The position numbers were made by a program, and so were the translations under genes. This document shows positions 8,091 through 17,166 of a DNA stretch of 64,000 nucleotides, piece after piece. The DNA is from Streptomyces sp. NBC_00457 (GTDB lineage Bacteria > Actinomycetota > Actinomycetes > Streptomycetales > Streptomycetaceae), in the NCBI RefSeq assembly GCF_036014015.1, contig NZ_CP107905.1:10416001-10480000 (forward strand). The letters run 5' to 3'. Numbering within the stretch: position 1 is the first letter of the stretch; each line of letters starts with the position of its first letter. The notes under the pieces are model-generated. The model made no database searches and was not told the DNA's origin. It saw only the letters and a program-made list of their open reading frames with translations.

Positions 8091-9518
8091 GGTCACGTCC
8101 GCCGAAGTGGTGTATTGACGGCCACTCGGTGATCTCGTTTTGAGGCTAGGCGGTGAGTTCGGTCGGGACGACGGTGTCGTCGGTTTGTGACTCGATCGGG
8201 TGGAGGCGGGCCTTGGCGAGGAGTTCGCGCCCCATGTAGCGGCGGGCTTCGGTCCATTCGTCGTTCTGCTCGGCCAGGACCGCGCCGACCAGGCGGATCA
8301 GCGCAGTGCGGTCGGGGAAGATGCCGACCACGTCGGTGCGACGCCGGATTTCCTTGTTCAGGCGTTCTTGCGGGTTGTTCGACCAGATCTGCCGCCAGAT
8401 CTCGCGCGGGAACGCGGTGAACGCCAGGAGTTCGTGCTGGGCGGTGTCCAAGTGGGCTGCGGCCTTGGGGAACTTGGCCTCCAGAGCGTCCAGGACGTGC
8501 CGCATCTGGGCCTGGACTGCGTCGCTGTCGGGCTGTTCGAAGACGGTCCGCAGCAGCGTGGCCACCCACGGCTGGGCCGACTTAGGGACCTGGCTCAGCA
8601 GCGCGCGGGCGTAGTGCGTACGACATCGCTGCCAGCTCGCGCCGGGCAGGGTGGCGCCGATCGCGTTGACCAGGCCGGCATGGGCGTCGGAGACGACCAG
8701 TTGGACGCCGGACAGACCGCGCGCGACCAGGGATCGCAGGAAGGCCAGCCAGCCGGCACCGTCCTCGCTGGAGGCGACGTCGATGCCGAGGATCTCGCGG
8801 TGGCCGTCGGAGTTGACGCCGACCGCGATCAGCGCGTGGACGTTGATGATCCGGCCGCCCTCGCGGACCTTCTGGGTCAGCGCGTCGACCCAGACGAACG
8901 CGTAAGGCCCTTGGTCCAGGGGCCGGTTGCGGAACGCGGCAACCTGGTCGTCCAGGTGCTTGGCCATCGCGCTGACCTGGGACTTCGACAGTTGAGTGAC
9001 GCCGAGGGACTCGGCGAGCTTCTCGACCCGGCGCGTGGAGACGCCGAGCAGGTAGGCGGTGGCGACCACGCTGATCAGAGCCTGCTCGGCCCGTCGGCGG
9101 CGTTCGAGGAGCCAGTGCGGGAAGTAACTGCCCTGACGCAGTTTGGGAATGGCGAGTTCGACGGTCCCGGCCCTGGTGTCCCACTCGCGCGGGCGGTAGC
9201 CGTTGCGGTGGTTGACGCGTTCGTCGCTGACCTGCCCGTATTCGGCGTTGCAGAGGGCATCGGCTTCGGCGGACATGAGTGCGTCGGCGAATGTCTTGAC
9301 CATCGCGCGCAGCAGATCGGGACTCGCCGCGGCGAGGTTGTCTTCGGCGAGGGCGTGCAGGGGCAGACTGTCTGGTGCGGTCATCGTGCTGATCTCCTTC
9401 GAGGCTTCGACACTTCGAAGATCAGCCGGTGGCCGTTCATCTATGCGGGCACAATCCCGATGCCGGAGCAAACCCCCGGATCAGGTCGAACCCGTACACC
9501 ATCTCCCTGGACGCAACC
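8091..9518 (-). mobile_element. Complete IS256-family insertion sequence, 1428 bp
   Basis: The ends are imperfect inverted repeats: GGTCACGTCC at the left and, on the other strand, GGTTGCGTCC at the right. Each has TGGTGTA farther in, with about 18 of 27 positions identical. An exact 8-bp direct repeat flanks the element, and one full-length transposase gene fills it. Size, duplication length and gene content all match the IS256 family. The target methyltransferase reads through in frame if the element is removed. Confidence 0.88.
8146..9384 (-). CDS. IS256-family (mutator-type) transposase
   Basis: A 412-residue protein from ATG 9384 (MTAPDSLPLHALAED), preceded by GGAG. The frame extends back to 9471 without a ribosome site. 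The family signature is clear: NAEYGQVSDERVNHRNGYR near the N-terminus, then the DDE residues in FVWVDALTQKVREG (first Asp), LVVSDAHAGLVNAI (second Asp) and NNPQERLNKEIRRR (Glu). It catalyses cut-and-paste or copy-out movement of its own element. Length is normal and nothing is truncated, so it may still be active. Confidence 0.93.
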   Translation of the reverse strand: MTAPDSLPLHALAEDNLAAASPDLLRAMVKTFADALMSAEADALCNAEYGQVSDERVNHRNGYRPREWDTRAGTVELAIPKLRQGSYFPHWLLERRRRAEQALISVVATAYLLGVSTRRVEKLAESLGVTQLSKSQVSAMAKHLDDQVAAFRNRPLDQGPYAFVWVDALTQKVREGGRIINVHALIAVGVNSDGHREILGIDVASSEDGAGWLAFLRSLVARGLSGVQLVVSDAHAGLVNAIGATLPGASWQRCRTHYARALLSQVPKSAQPWVATLLRTVFEQPDSDAVQAQMRHVLDALEAKFPKAAAHLDTAQHELLAFTAFPREIWRQIWSNNPQERLNKEIRRRTDVVGIFPDRTALIRLVGAVLAEQNDEWTEARRYMGRELLAKARLHPIESQTDDTVVPTELTA

Positions 9519-9526
9519 AACCTGCA
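9519..9526. repeat. 8-bp target-site duplication, copy 2 (AACCTGCA)
   Basis: This identical partner of 8083-8090 lies immediately outside the right end of the IS256-family element. Confidence 0.85.
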
Positions 9527-9981
9527 TGCCACGACCGGCGAGGCCAACCGCCAACTGTCCGGTTCCGCACGAGCAGTCGAGGACGTGAGCGTTCGACGGC
9601 AGGAGATTGAGGACGTCGTCGAACGACGCAGCGAACTCGGCTGGAGGCAACTTTGCATCCGAGATGAGCCATTCATACACCTCGGCAAGCACGCCATAGC
9701 CTGTCACAACCACTACCTCCGTCACGCGGCAGACTCACGGTAGGACGTCAGTCCATCAGCGGAGCAAGCCGGGCACCAATGGTTTTCGCAAGGATGGCTC
9801 TGACGGTGTTTGTGGGTTGTCAGTTGTCCGTCTGTGGATGTCACCGGCTGGTTAGCTGGGAAGTTGTTCGTGAGAAGTAGTGTCACTCGCGGGGTTGCGG
9901 TGGCAAGGTGAATGTGCTCAGTGAAGGAGCACCGCCGCTGTGCTCGGCTGCGAACGCGGCGAGTGGGGATGCCGGTCGCTG

Positions 9982-10149
9982 ATGACCGGCATCACCGCGA
10001 CTCCTGACCACGTGACCTGGGACTCCTTCGAACAGCCCCACCGCAAGACACGCGATTACTCCGGATTCGGTCCGTTCCATTTCGACCGCCACCAGTACGA
10101 GGACGCCGTGAAGGGCCTGAACGCAGCAATCAGCTCCGACGAGACGTGA
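9982..10149 (+). CDS. Small hypothetical protein
   Basis: The predicted protein is 55 residues from ATG 9982; the frame stays open back to 9940. Its core VTWDSFEQPHRKTRDYSGFG then PFHFDRHQYEDAVKGL has a conserved look, with polar and aromatic residues and no repeats. It resembles the C-terminal end of some Streptomyces hypothetical proteins, so it may be a fragment. It is followed 37 nt later by another small gene on the same strand. No function is recognised. Confidence 0.45.
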   Translation: MTGITATPDHVTWDSFEQPHRKTRDYSGFGPFHFDRHQYEDAVKGLNAAISSDET

Positions 10150-10186
10150 GTACAACCCATCGGCTCAACACGGGAAGGAAGCAGTC

Positions 10187-10423
10187 GTGTTTGACCACGT
10201 GATTGGACTACGTCCAGAGGAAGCCGCACGCTGGGCCGCCCTTGTCGAGGAGTCCCGGCCCGTCCTTGAGAGCGATGGAATGGAGGCTGTCCAGGCCCTC
10301 CTGGCCGAGCGCGGCATGAGCGTCATCCAGGCGATTGCAATCACCCGCGCACTACTGGGGCATGCGGAGACACAGCTCCGAGTCGCCATCGACATCGTGG
10401 CCACGAGTAAGGCTCGGCAGTAG
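10187..10423 (+). CDS. Small helical hypothetical protein
   Basis: A 78-residue protein from GTG 10187, preceded by GGAAGGAAG at good spacing. It is mostly alpha-helical (PEEAARWAALVEESRPVLES and VIQAIAITRALLGHAETQLR) with no membrane segment or signal. Its stop lies exactly where IstA-like sequence resumes, so its end coincides with a mobile-element junction. It forms a likely two-gene unit with the small gene upstream. Function is unknown; a small immunity or adaptor protein would fit the size but cannot be supported. Confidence 0.55.
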   Translation: MFDHVIGLRPEEAARWAALVEESRPVLESDGMEAVQALLAERGMSVIQAIAITRALLGHAETQLRVAIDIVATSKARQ

Positions 10424-10425
10424 GT

Positions 10426-11194
10426 TCGGAGAATATGGCATCGAGCCGTTCTACTGAACGCCGGGAATCGAGGGCGCCCACGAGAAAGGCGGCGTCGAGG
10501 GCCAGATCGGCTGGTTTCGGCGCAGCCCCTTCGTTCTCGTCCCCGAGATCGACTCGCTGGCGCACTTGAACATGCTGATCGACGAGTGGGCTCTTGCCGA
10601 CGAGGCCGGCGGATCGGGACCCGTCCCCGCACGATCGGCGAGCTGTTCGCCGTCGAACGGCCGTCGTTGAAGCCGTTGCCCGTCGAGACGTTCGAGACCG
10701 GCCGCTGGTTCACCCCACGGGTCGACCGGTTCTCCCAGATCACCTTCCGCACCAACCATTACTCGGTCCCGACCCGGTTCATCGGCCGCCAGGTCCGGGT
10801 CCCGCTGCACGCCTCCGAGCTCGTGGTGTTCGACGGCCGCACCGAGATCGCCCACCACGAACGGCAGCTGACCAAGAGCGGATCACGGCTCAAGCTCGAT
10901 CACTATCTCGAAGCGCTGCTGCGCAAACCGGGCGCGCTGCCCGGCGCCACGGTCCTCGAACAGGCCCGGGCCGCGGGCCAGTTCACCCCGATCCACGAAG
11001 CCTGGTGGACACCCGCCTGCAACGCCCACGGCGGCGCCGTCGGCACCCGCGCTCCCTTCGCCGGCTGGGGCAAGATCTTCACCGACCCCAAACTCTGCGC
11101 CGCCATCGTCGACCGGCTCACCTTCGGCGGCAACATCCTCGAGACCGGCACCGAGTCCTACCGCCTCGCTCACAGCCGCGAACTCGCCCGCTAA
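10426..11194 (+). pseudogene. IS21-family remnant: IstA C-terminus fused to IstB C-terminus
   Basis: The sequence resumes an IstA at GEYGIEPFY, hits an in-frame stop, and continues PGIEGAHEKGGVEGQIGWFR, which holds the catalytic Glu of the DDE domain. After a frame change near 10610 it reads TIGELFAVERPSLKPLPVET and on to the Mu-type C-terminal domain. At GGAVGTRAPFAGWGKIFTD it jumps into the end of the IstB ATPase (LTFGGNILETGTESYRLAHS). An internal deletion has thus removed most of istB and fused the two genes. The element cannot transpose by itself. Confidence 0.75.
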
Positions 11195-11217
11195 GCCATC
11201 CCCACACCATCCGGACT

Positions 11218-11310
11218 GCCGTCAGAATTCACCAACATCCAGCCGGCCCGAGGCCACGAACCGCCGTCAACTTTCACGGCCGAACGACGTCAGCATTCAC
11301 GGTCGAAGCC
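11218..11310. repeat. IS21-type terminal repeat array (right end)
   Basis: Three spaced units, GTCAGAATTCACCAACATC, GTCAACTTTCACGG and GTCAGCATTCACGG, follow the IstB relic. They are the inverted partners of the array at 7081-7160. The element defined by these two arrays would be about 4.2 kb, including foreign cargo. Confidence 0.6.
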
Positions 11311-11348
11311 ACGCGCGCCACCGCGCAGAGCGAGTGTCCGCACCGGGA

Positions 11349-12347
11349 CTACTCAGTGCCGTCCGCCGGCAGGCGCTCGGGCAGCCCGAGCCGCGGGAAC
11401 TGGTCGTCGTGGAACGTGACGATCTCGCTGATCGAACCGCCGGTGACGCGCAGGACGTCGATCGTCAGCGGCAGGTAGGCGCCCTCCTGCTTCTGCCAGA
11501 GGTAGAAGGCGGCGGCGGGCTGCCGGTTCACGGAGGTCAGGATGGCGCGCAGGCCCTTCATGCCCTCGAAGCCGTCCTCGACCCAGTTGTTCACGACCGT
11601 GTCGCGGCCGACGTACAGGCCCGGCGTGGGCGGCATCGAGCAGCGGACGTCGTCCCGGAGCATCGCGGCGAGTGCCGGGATGTCCGTGGCCACGCTGGCG
11701 TCGGTGAAGCGGCGAACCAGCTCGCGCGTCCCGGCGTCCTGTTCACCGCCGGTCCAGTCCTGCCGGTCGGCGGGCAGGTGCTCCCGCATGCCGGCGCGGG
11801 CCCGCTGCAGCGCGCTGTTCACGGAGTTGACGGAGTCCCCGAGGGCTTCCGCGACGTCCTTCGCCGGCCAGCCGAGCACGTCCCGCAGGATCAGCACGGC
11901 CCTCGGGCGTGGCGCGAGGTGCTGGACCGCGACCAGGTACGCCAGCTCGATCGTCTCCCGCGCGACGGCGACGGCCTCCGGCTCGTCCGCGTCGCCCGCG
12001 GGCAGCTCGTCGAGCAGCCGGTCCGGGTAGGGCTGCAGCCACAGCACCTCGCCGCCGGTCGCAGGCTTCGGGCGGGACTTGGCGAGCAGGTCCAGGCAGG
12101 CGTTGGTGGCGATCCGGTACAGCCAGGCCCGGAACGTCGACCGCCCCTCGAAGGTCTCCCGCCGCCGCCAGGCACGCAGGAACGTCTCCTGCACGGTGTC
12201 CTCGGCGTCATCGAACGACCCGAGCATCCGGTAGCAGTGCACATGCAGCTCCCGCCGGTGCCGCTCCGCCAGCTCCGAGAACGCCGGCTCATCGACCTCG
12301 CCCAACCCGCTCACGTCCCACCCCTCCAGCCGCGTGTCCGCACTCAT
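11349..12347 (-). CDS. ECF RNA polymerase sigma factor with SnoaL-like C-terminal domain
   Basis: A 332-residue protein from ATG 12347 behind GAAGGA. Region 2 is LAERHRRELHVHCYRMLGSF then DDAEDTVQETFLRAWRR. The linker has EVLWLQPYPDRLLDELP. Region 4 is LAPRPRAVLILRDVLGWPAK. The last 120 residues (VRRFTDASVATDIPALAAML then DDVRCSMPPTP) form a SnoaL/NTF2-like domain that takes the place of a separate anti-sigma factor in this class (TIGR02960, including mycobacterial SigG-type proteins). It directs RNA polymerase to unknown promoters. A paralogue with the same architecture is at 23327-24313. No anti-sigma gene adjoins. Confidence 0.9.
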   Translation of the reverse strand: MSADTRLEGWDVSGLGEVDEPAFSELAERHRRELHVHCYRMLGSFDDAEDTVQETFLRAWRRRETFEGRSTFRAWLYRIATNACLDLLAKSRPKPATGGEVLWLQPYPDRLLDELPAGDADEPEAVAVARETIELAYLVAVQHLAPRPRAVLILRDVLGWPAKDVAEALGDSVNSVNSALQRARAGMREHLPADRQDWTGGEQDAGTRELVRRFTDASVATDIPALAAMLRDDVRCSMPPTPGLYVGRDTVVNNWVEDGFEGMKGLRAILTSVNRQPAAAFYLWQKQEGAYLPLTIDVLRVTGGSISEIVTFHDDQFPRLGLPERLPADGTE

Positions 12348-12444
12348 CACGTCATCCTTCCGCCTCGTTGTGTCCCGTCGTAGGTGTGACGGGTGCGGAC
12401 GCGAAAACTCATCACTGGGGTCGGTCGGCATGGCTGAGCGCTTC

Positions 12445-12790
12445 TCATCCTTGGCAGGTCGGGCTTTCGACGGGGTGGAGAACGATGATGGCCCGCACCT
12501 CCTCGGCCGTCCGGGAGGGGCTGCCGCGCAACTTGGTCAGGATTCCAGGCCTCAAGGGCGGCGACGGCGCGTTCGCCGCGGCCGCGGATCCAGGCGTGGG
12601 CCTTGTTCACGGCCTTCTGCCGGCGGGACAGCTTCGTATCCGGACGGCATGTCAACGGCACCGGATGATCACGCCATCGGGCGCACTCCTCCCGCGAGAT
12701 CCGTGAGTACTTGCGCCGGCGGCAGCGGCTGTCCAACTCACCGTGTAGCGGGACGCGGTCAGCGACGTCATGGCATGCGATAAACCCAGC
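12445..12790 (-). pseudogene. IS5-type DDE transposase, C-terminal remnant
   Basis: The frame reads VADRVPLHGELDSRCRRRKY, SRISREECARWRDHPVPLTC and TKLSRRQKAVNKAHAWIRGR, the usual end of this transposase group. A 1-nt shift near 12545 is needed to continue ILTKLRGSPSRTAEEVRAII to the stop at 12445. The N-terminal catalytic part is missing. Confidence 0.65.
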
Positions 12791-12825
12791 GACGTAGGCG
12801 ATCACCCCCGGGATACTGGTCACCC

Positions 12826-13572
12826 ATGGATGAGGTCGAAGTCGTCGTCGCCCATTCCGAGCGCGCGACTCTGCGCGTCGGTGACGTGTTCCTGAAGGTG
12901 GACGCCGATCAGGCGCGCATCGACGTCGAGGTCGAGGCGATGTCCCTCGCGCCGGTCCCGACCCCGAAGGTCCTGTGGCGCAAGCCGCCCGTGCTCGCGA
13001 TCGCCGCACTCCCGGGGACGACGCTTGGGCGCCTCGGCGGGCCGTCGACCGGGTCGTCGGCGGCGTGGGCCGCGGCGGGCGCCGCCATCCGGAGGCTGCA
13101 CGAAGCGCCCCTGCCGCCCCGGCCCGGCCGGGCAGGGCGGAGCATCGTCGCGCTGGCGGCCGAACTCGACGACGAGTGCGAGTGGCTCGTGACGAACGGC
13201 GTCCTGCCCGCCGACCTGGTCACCCGCAACCGCCAGGTCGCCGAGGCCGCGCTCCGGCCGTGGACACCGGCGTTCACGCACGGCGACCTGCAGATCGCGC
13301 ACGTCTTCGTGGACGGCGACGAGGTCACCGGCATCATCGACTGGTCCGAGGCGGGTCAGGGTGATGCCCTGTACGACCTCGCCACCTTCACGCTCGGACA
13401 TGAGGAGCACCTCGGCGACGTCATCGCCGGCTATGGCACCGACATCGACCTCGAGGTGATCCACGCGTGGTGGTCGTTGCGCAGCCTGCTGGGGGTTCGC
13501 TGGCTGATCGAGCACGGCTTCGACCCCTTCGCGCCGGGCTGTGAGGTCGACGTGCTGAGATCCCGGATGTGA
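12826..13572 (+). CDS. Aminoglycoside phosphotransferase-family kinase
   Basis: A 248-residue protein from ATG 12826. The C-terminal half has the APH catalytic loop FTHGDLQIAHVFVDGDEV and the metal-binding IIDWSEAGQGDALYDLA, with Asp and His as expected. The N-terminal lobe is short (VFLKVDADQARIDVEVEAM has the ATP-binding Lys and a Glu). This fold phosphorylates small molecules such as aminoglycosides, macrolides or metabolites. Nothing in the neighbourhood identifies the substrate, and resistance should not be assumed. It lies between a transposase relic and a broken secreted-protein gene. Confidence 0.82.
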   Translation: MDEVEVVVAHSERATLRVGDVFLKVDADQARIDVEVEAMSLAPVPTPKVLWRKPPVLAIAALPGTTLGRLGGPSTGSSAAWAAAGAAIRRLHEAPLPPRPGRAGRSIVALAAELDDECEWLVTNGVLPADLVTRNRQVAEAALRPWTPAFTHGDLQIAHVFVDGDEVTGIIDWSEAGQGDALYDLATFTLGHEEHLGDVIAGYGTDIDLEVIHAWWSLRSLLGVRWLIEHGFDPFAPGCEVDVLRSRM

Positions 13573-13865
13573 GGCTGCGCGGGCCTGACTGCCACGCATG
13601 CGTTCTGACGCATCGAGCAGGCCATCTCCTGCGGCCCATCGCCTGCCCTTACTCCCGACCAGGAGCACGGCACCGGCCTGGGAGACCGCCGAGCGACCGC
13701 CGCCTCGACACGGACCCGCGGAGGACTCCGTCGCCTGAGCGGAGGGCTCCCACCGCTACCGGAGCTTGGGCCAAGGGTTCACTTGACGTGCAGGCGGGAC
13801 TGCTGGGAAAACTGTCGCGAAATTCCCGAACCGACAGGCAGCCCAGTCTTGCAAGATTATTCAGC

Positions 13866-16087
13866 GTGGCCGGAAAGCTCCGGTCACGTTCTCTTGTGCT
13901 CAGACCGAATGCCCTGATCGCATCCGTGATCACGGCGTCCCTGCTGACGCTCGCCGTCCTCGTCCCGACCTCACCCGCGGCCACCGCCCAGCCACCGCAC
14001 GCGCTCCCGCAGAACGCCACCAAGGCGGACCTGAAGTGGCAGCCGGCCCTCGACCACAATTACACCGGCCCCTCGGAAGACTGCCGCGACACGTCGGACC
14101 TGGACAACACCAACGCCTACTCCCGCCAGCGGTGCAACTCCGGCTGGTGCGTCCATCTCTACGACTACTACTTCGAGAAGGACGTCGCGGTCCCGCAGGT
14201 GGCCGACGTCGGCGGCCACCGCCACGACTGGGAACACATCGCGGTCTGGGTCCAGGACGGCCAGGCCAAGTACGTGGCCGCGTCGGCGCACGGCGCATAC
14301 CACGCCGAAAAAGGCCGAGGACGTCCGCTGGGAGGGCACCCACCCCAAGATCGTGCACCACAAGGACGGCGGCCTCACCCACGCCTTCCGCTTCGCCACC
14401 GAGGGCGACGAGCCGCCTGAGAACCACTACGACACCTGGCGGCGCTCGCCCCTGGTCTCCTACCTCGGCTTCCCGAGCGGACTGCGCGACACGCCGTTCA
14501 CCCACGACTTCGGCAGCGCCTCGATCGGGATTAAGGACTCCTCCTTCGCGGGCAACCTCGAAAGGGCCGTTCCCGCCGAGTGGACCCAGCAGTGCTCGAC
14601 CAACGGCACCAGCGCCCCGTCTGCACCGACATCAAGAAGGTCCTGATCGAGTTCGACTACGGCCGTGACGAGGGCTCTCCGGGCGACCCGAATCCGGCGC
14701 CCGAGGACCCTGCGCCCGACGACCCGGCGCCCGGTGGACCGCTCGGCAACGTGATGATCGTCGGTGACTCGATCAGCAATGGCTACGAGGGCGACCACAC
14801 CTGGCGCTACCGGCTCTGGGAGTGGGTCCAGGGGCAGAAGGTGCCCGCGACGTTCGTCGGTCCGCTGACCGACACCATGAAGCCGGACGACCCCGTCCAC
14901 CCGAGCCTCCTCAGCTGGCGGACAGCGTGAGCCACACCCTGCAGGAGCCGGCACCGGCAAAGTTCACGGGAGCCTCCGCCCGCGACACCGCATCGGGCTT
15001 CGTCAACGGCGGGTCGGTGCACTACGCGATGTGGGGCCGGCAGCTGGGCCAGAACGTCCGCACCGTCACGTCGGTGATGAACGACCTCAAGTCCAAGAAC
15101 CAACTGCCCGACACGCTGCTGGTCGAGTTTGGCTTCAACGACATCGGATGGCTCTTCGTCGGTGTCGAACTGGTCGACACCATGGAGGACTTCATCGCCA
15201 ACGCCCGCGCGGCCAACCCCAACGTGCGGATCGTGCTGGCCAACGTCCCCCACCGCACCACGGACTACAACGCGGCCCTGGCCAAGGCGATCCCCGAGTG
15301 GGACACCGACGCCTCACCGGTCGCGCTCGCCGACGTCGACGGCGCCTACGGCTGCGACCCGAACGCGACCACGTACGACGGGCTGCACCCCAACGCGCTG
15401 GGCGAGTACCGCATCGCCCGAGCCTTGGGCACCACACTGCACGACGAGTTCGGGATCGGGTCCGCGGCGCCCTCGGTGCCGGACACCCTGCCCACCCGGC
15501 AGATCGCCACCCCCACCTCGCTGCAGTTCGACGGGACCCAGCAGGGTGTGACCGTGACCTGGCCCAAGGTCTTCGGCGCGCCCAGCTACGCCGATCCAGT
15601 GGCGTGACATCACCCTCGACGCGGACGCCGCCTGGCAGGAAGCCATCCCCGCCGCGCAGGCCAACCGCTGGGATCTGTCCTGGCAGTTCACCAACGAGCC
15701 CTACGAGGGCCACACATACGAGGTGAGAGTACGGGCTTCAGCCGGCGACGACCTCAAGTCGTCCTGGTCGGCACCCGTCCAAGGCATGGCCCACCCACCA
15801 CGGCACAGCCACCGGCGACCATCCACGCGACCGCCCTCGCCGGAGTGATCGACGTGAGATGGACCCCGCCTCCGGGGCCGTACGCGGATTCCATCACCCG
15901 CTACGCGCTCTGGATCTACGACCTGGACACCCCGTCGGTCTGGTCGAGAGTCCTCGGCTACCCGCCCACGGCATCGTCGGCCCATGCCACCGGGCTGACT
16001 CCGGGCCACCGCTATCTCGTGTTCATGGAAACCTGGAACGCGGCCGACGAAGGCAAACCACGTATCGCCGGCACGGTGATTCCTTAG
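13866..16087 (+). pseudogene. Secreted NLP (necrosis-inducing) - SGNH esterase - fibronectin-III fusion, frameshifted
   Basis: GTG 13866 starts a signal peptide (LIASVITASLLTLAVLVPTS) and an NPP1/Nep1-like domain with the hallmark GHRHDWE. An extra A in a run near 14312 shifts the frame, and the NLP domain continues HHKDGGLTHAFRFATEGDEP. After a Pro/Asp linker comes an SGNH hydrolase with VMIVGDSISNGYEGD, LVEFGFNDIG and YDGLHPNALGEYRI, so all three catalytic blocks are present. Two Fn3-like domains follow (QWRDITLDADAAW and VIDVRWTPPPGPYADSITRY). Further shifts lie near 14624, 14905, 15590 and 15790. Restored length is about 740 residues. The order is consistent with one gene that decayed or was poorly sequenced. 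Confidence 0.75.
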
Positions 16088-16192
16088 ACGCCCTGACTCC
16101 CCGCACACACGACAGCATCGGGACCGGTGAGGGTGATCCTTATTCTCTATGGCCGTGTCAGGGGCGGGAGTTGCCCCCGTACTGTTTCCGCC

Positions 16193-17083
16193 ATGGATCT
16201 CTACGGAGCCTTCCGGATGGCGGCGATCGAGCAGGGCGTCTCGTCTGCGGATGTCGACGCGTACCTGGCGGATGGACGCCCTTGCCTACGTCTGGGGCCC
16301 GGACCCGGACCGGTCGCCGGATGGGTGGGTGGACTGCCGGTGCTTCCCGACGGTGTGGCGTGGCCGCGCGCCGACGGCAACGACCACGACGTCGAGGCCG
16401 AGCCCTTCCCGTTGGCTGTCACCATCGACTTGGCGGCCTTGCCCTGGGAGGGGTTACGGGAGGCACTGCCGTTCACGCTGCCGGCCACCGGTCTCCTGCA
16501 ACTGTTCTACCTGTATTCCCAGGATCCGCGCAGTAAGCACTGCACCGGGGAGGAGGAAGCTCTCGGATTCGTTCGAGTGGTTCACGTTCCCGACCTGGGC
16601 CTGGCCGAGCAGCGTGCCGTTCCCGAATACGCTCATGCGGAGAAAAGGCCGGTCCCGGTGCACGAGCGTGTCGAACTGCGGGCAGCACTGCGGATCGACA
16701 TTCCGGGGTTCGACCCCGATTACGGCATAGAGAAGCCGGGACTGCCGGCGGACCACCCGCATGCCGCTGTCCTGATGGACCTGACGCTGCGTTTTCTGCC
16801 GGTTGGTCCGTACTGGGAAGGCGTCCAGGTCGGCGGCCACGCGTGGGGGGAGCAATGGGACTGCGAAGACGAGATCGCCGAGGAGTTGGCACCACCCGGG
16901 GAGGACAGTTCCAGCAAGGCCAGGGAGGAGCGTAAGCAGCAGGTGTATCGCGAGTGGCTGCCTCTGGCTCAGTTCAGCGTGCAGGACGAGAAATACACCA
17001 ATGCCCGGCTGATGATCCGCCGGGAGGACCTGGCGGCGGCCCGCTTCGACCGGGTGCGTTCTTATCAGGAGTTCACCGAATGA
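16193..17083 (+). CDS. DUF1963 (YwqG-like) protein
   Basis: A 296-residue protein. ATG 16193 (MDLYGAFRMAAIEQG) is preferred over the upstream frame because the first helix begins there. The DUF1963 core is visible: VAGWVGGLPVLPDGVAWPRA, PLAVTIDLAALPWEG, and later VQVGGHAWGEQWDCEDE, with GLLQLFYLYSQDP as the central strand. These proteins are soluble, and their biochemical role is not established. A second, shorter member of the same family is encoded at 50563-51342. It stands alone, downstream of the broken secreted-protein gene. Confidence 0.82.
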   Translation: MDLYGAFRMAAIEQGVSSADVDAYLADGRPCLRLGPGPGPVAGWVGGLPVLPDGVAWPRADGNDHDVEAEPFPLAVTIDLAALPWEGLREALPFTLPATGLLQLFYLYSQDPRSKHCTGEEEALGFVRVVHVPDLGLAEQRAVPEYAHAEKRPVPVHERVELRAALRIDIPGFDPDYGIEKPGLPADHPHAAVLMDLTLRFLPVGPYWEGVQVGGHAWGEQWDCEDEIAEELAPPGEDSSSKAREERKQQVYREWLPLAQFSVQDEKYTNARLMIRREDLAAARFDRVRSYQEFTE

Positions 17084-17166
17084 GGCGCCGGGCGCAGCCT
17101 GCGCGGCACGGCACGAGACAATTCGATAAGTGAATCGCTCCGGGTCTGCTCGCGGGTGTCGCTGAG

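Larger units (their letters stand above)
7516..9725 (-). pseudogene. SAM-dependent methyltransferase gene interrupted by an IS256-family element
   Basis: The N-terminal part (ATG 9725 down to 9519) ends with the SAM motif VLDCSCGTGQLAVGLAGRG followed by MQV. The C-terminal part (8082 down to 7516) resumes with VATDASEAMVRR and contains FDMVFCVGNSLHHAAG and LLRPGGRLVLTSRTWE. Removing the element at 8091-9518 together with one copy of its 8-bp duplication joins GMQV to VATDAS in frame. The restored protein is about 257 residues, normal for a class I methyltransferase. The gene therefore looks recently inactivated. Its substrate is unknown. It may originally have been cargo between the two IS21 halves. 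Confidence 0.8.

Noticed and set aside
9811..9890. A third IS21-type end near 9850 (GTTGTTCGTGAGAAG)
   Set aside because: It shares only short pieces with the two clear end arrays and has no transposase fragment beside it.
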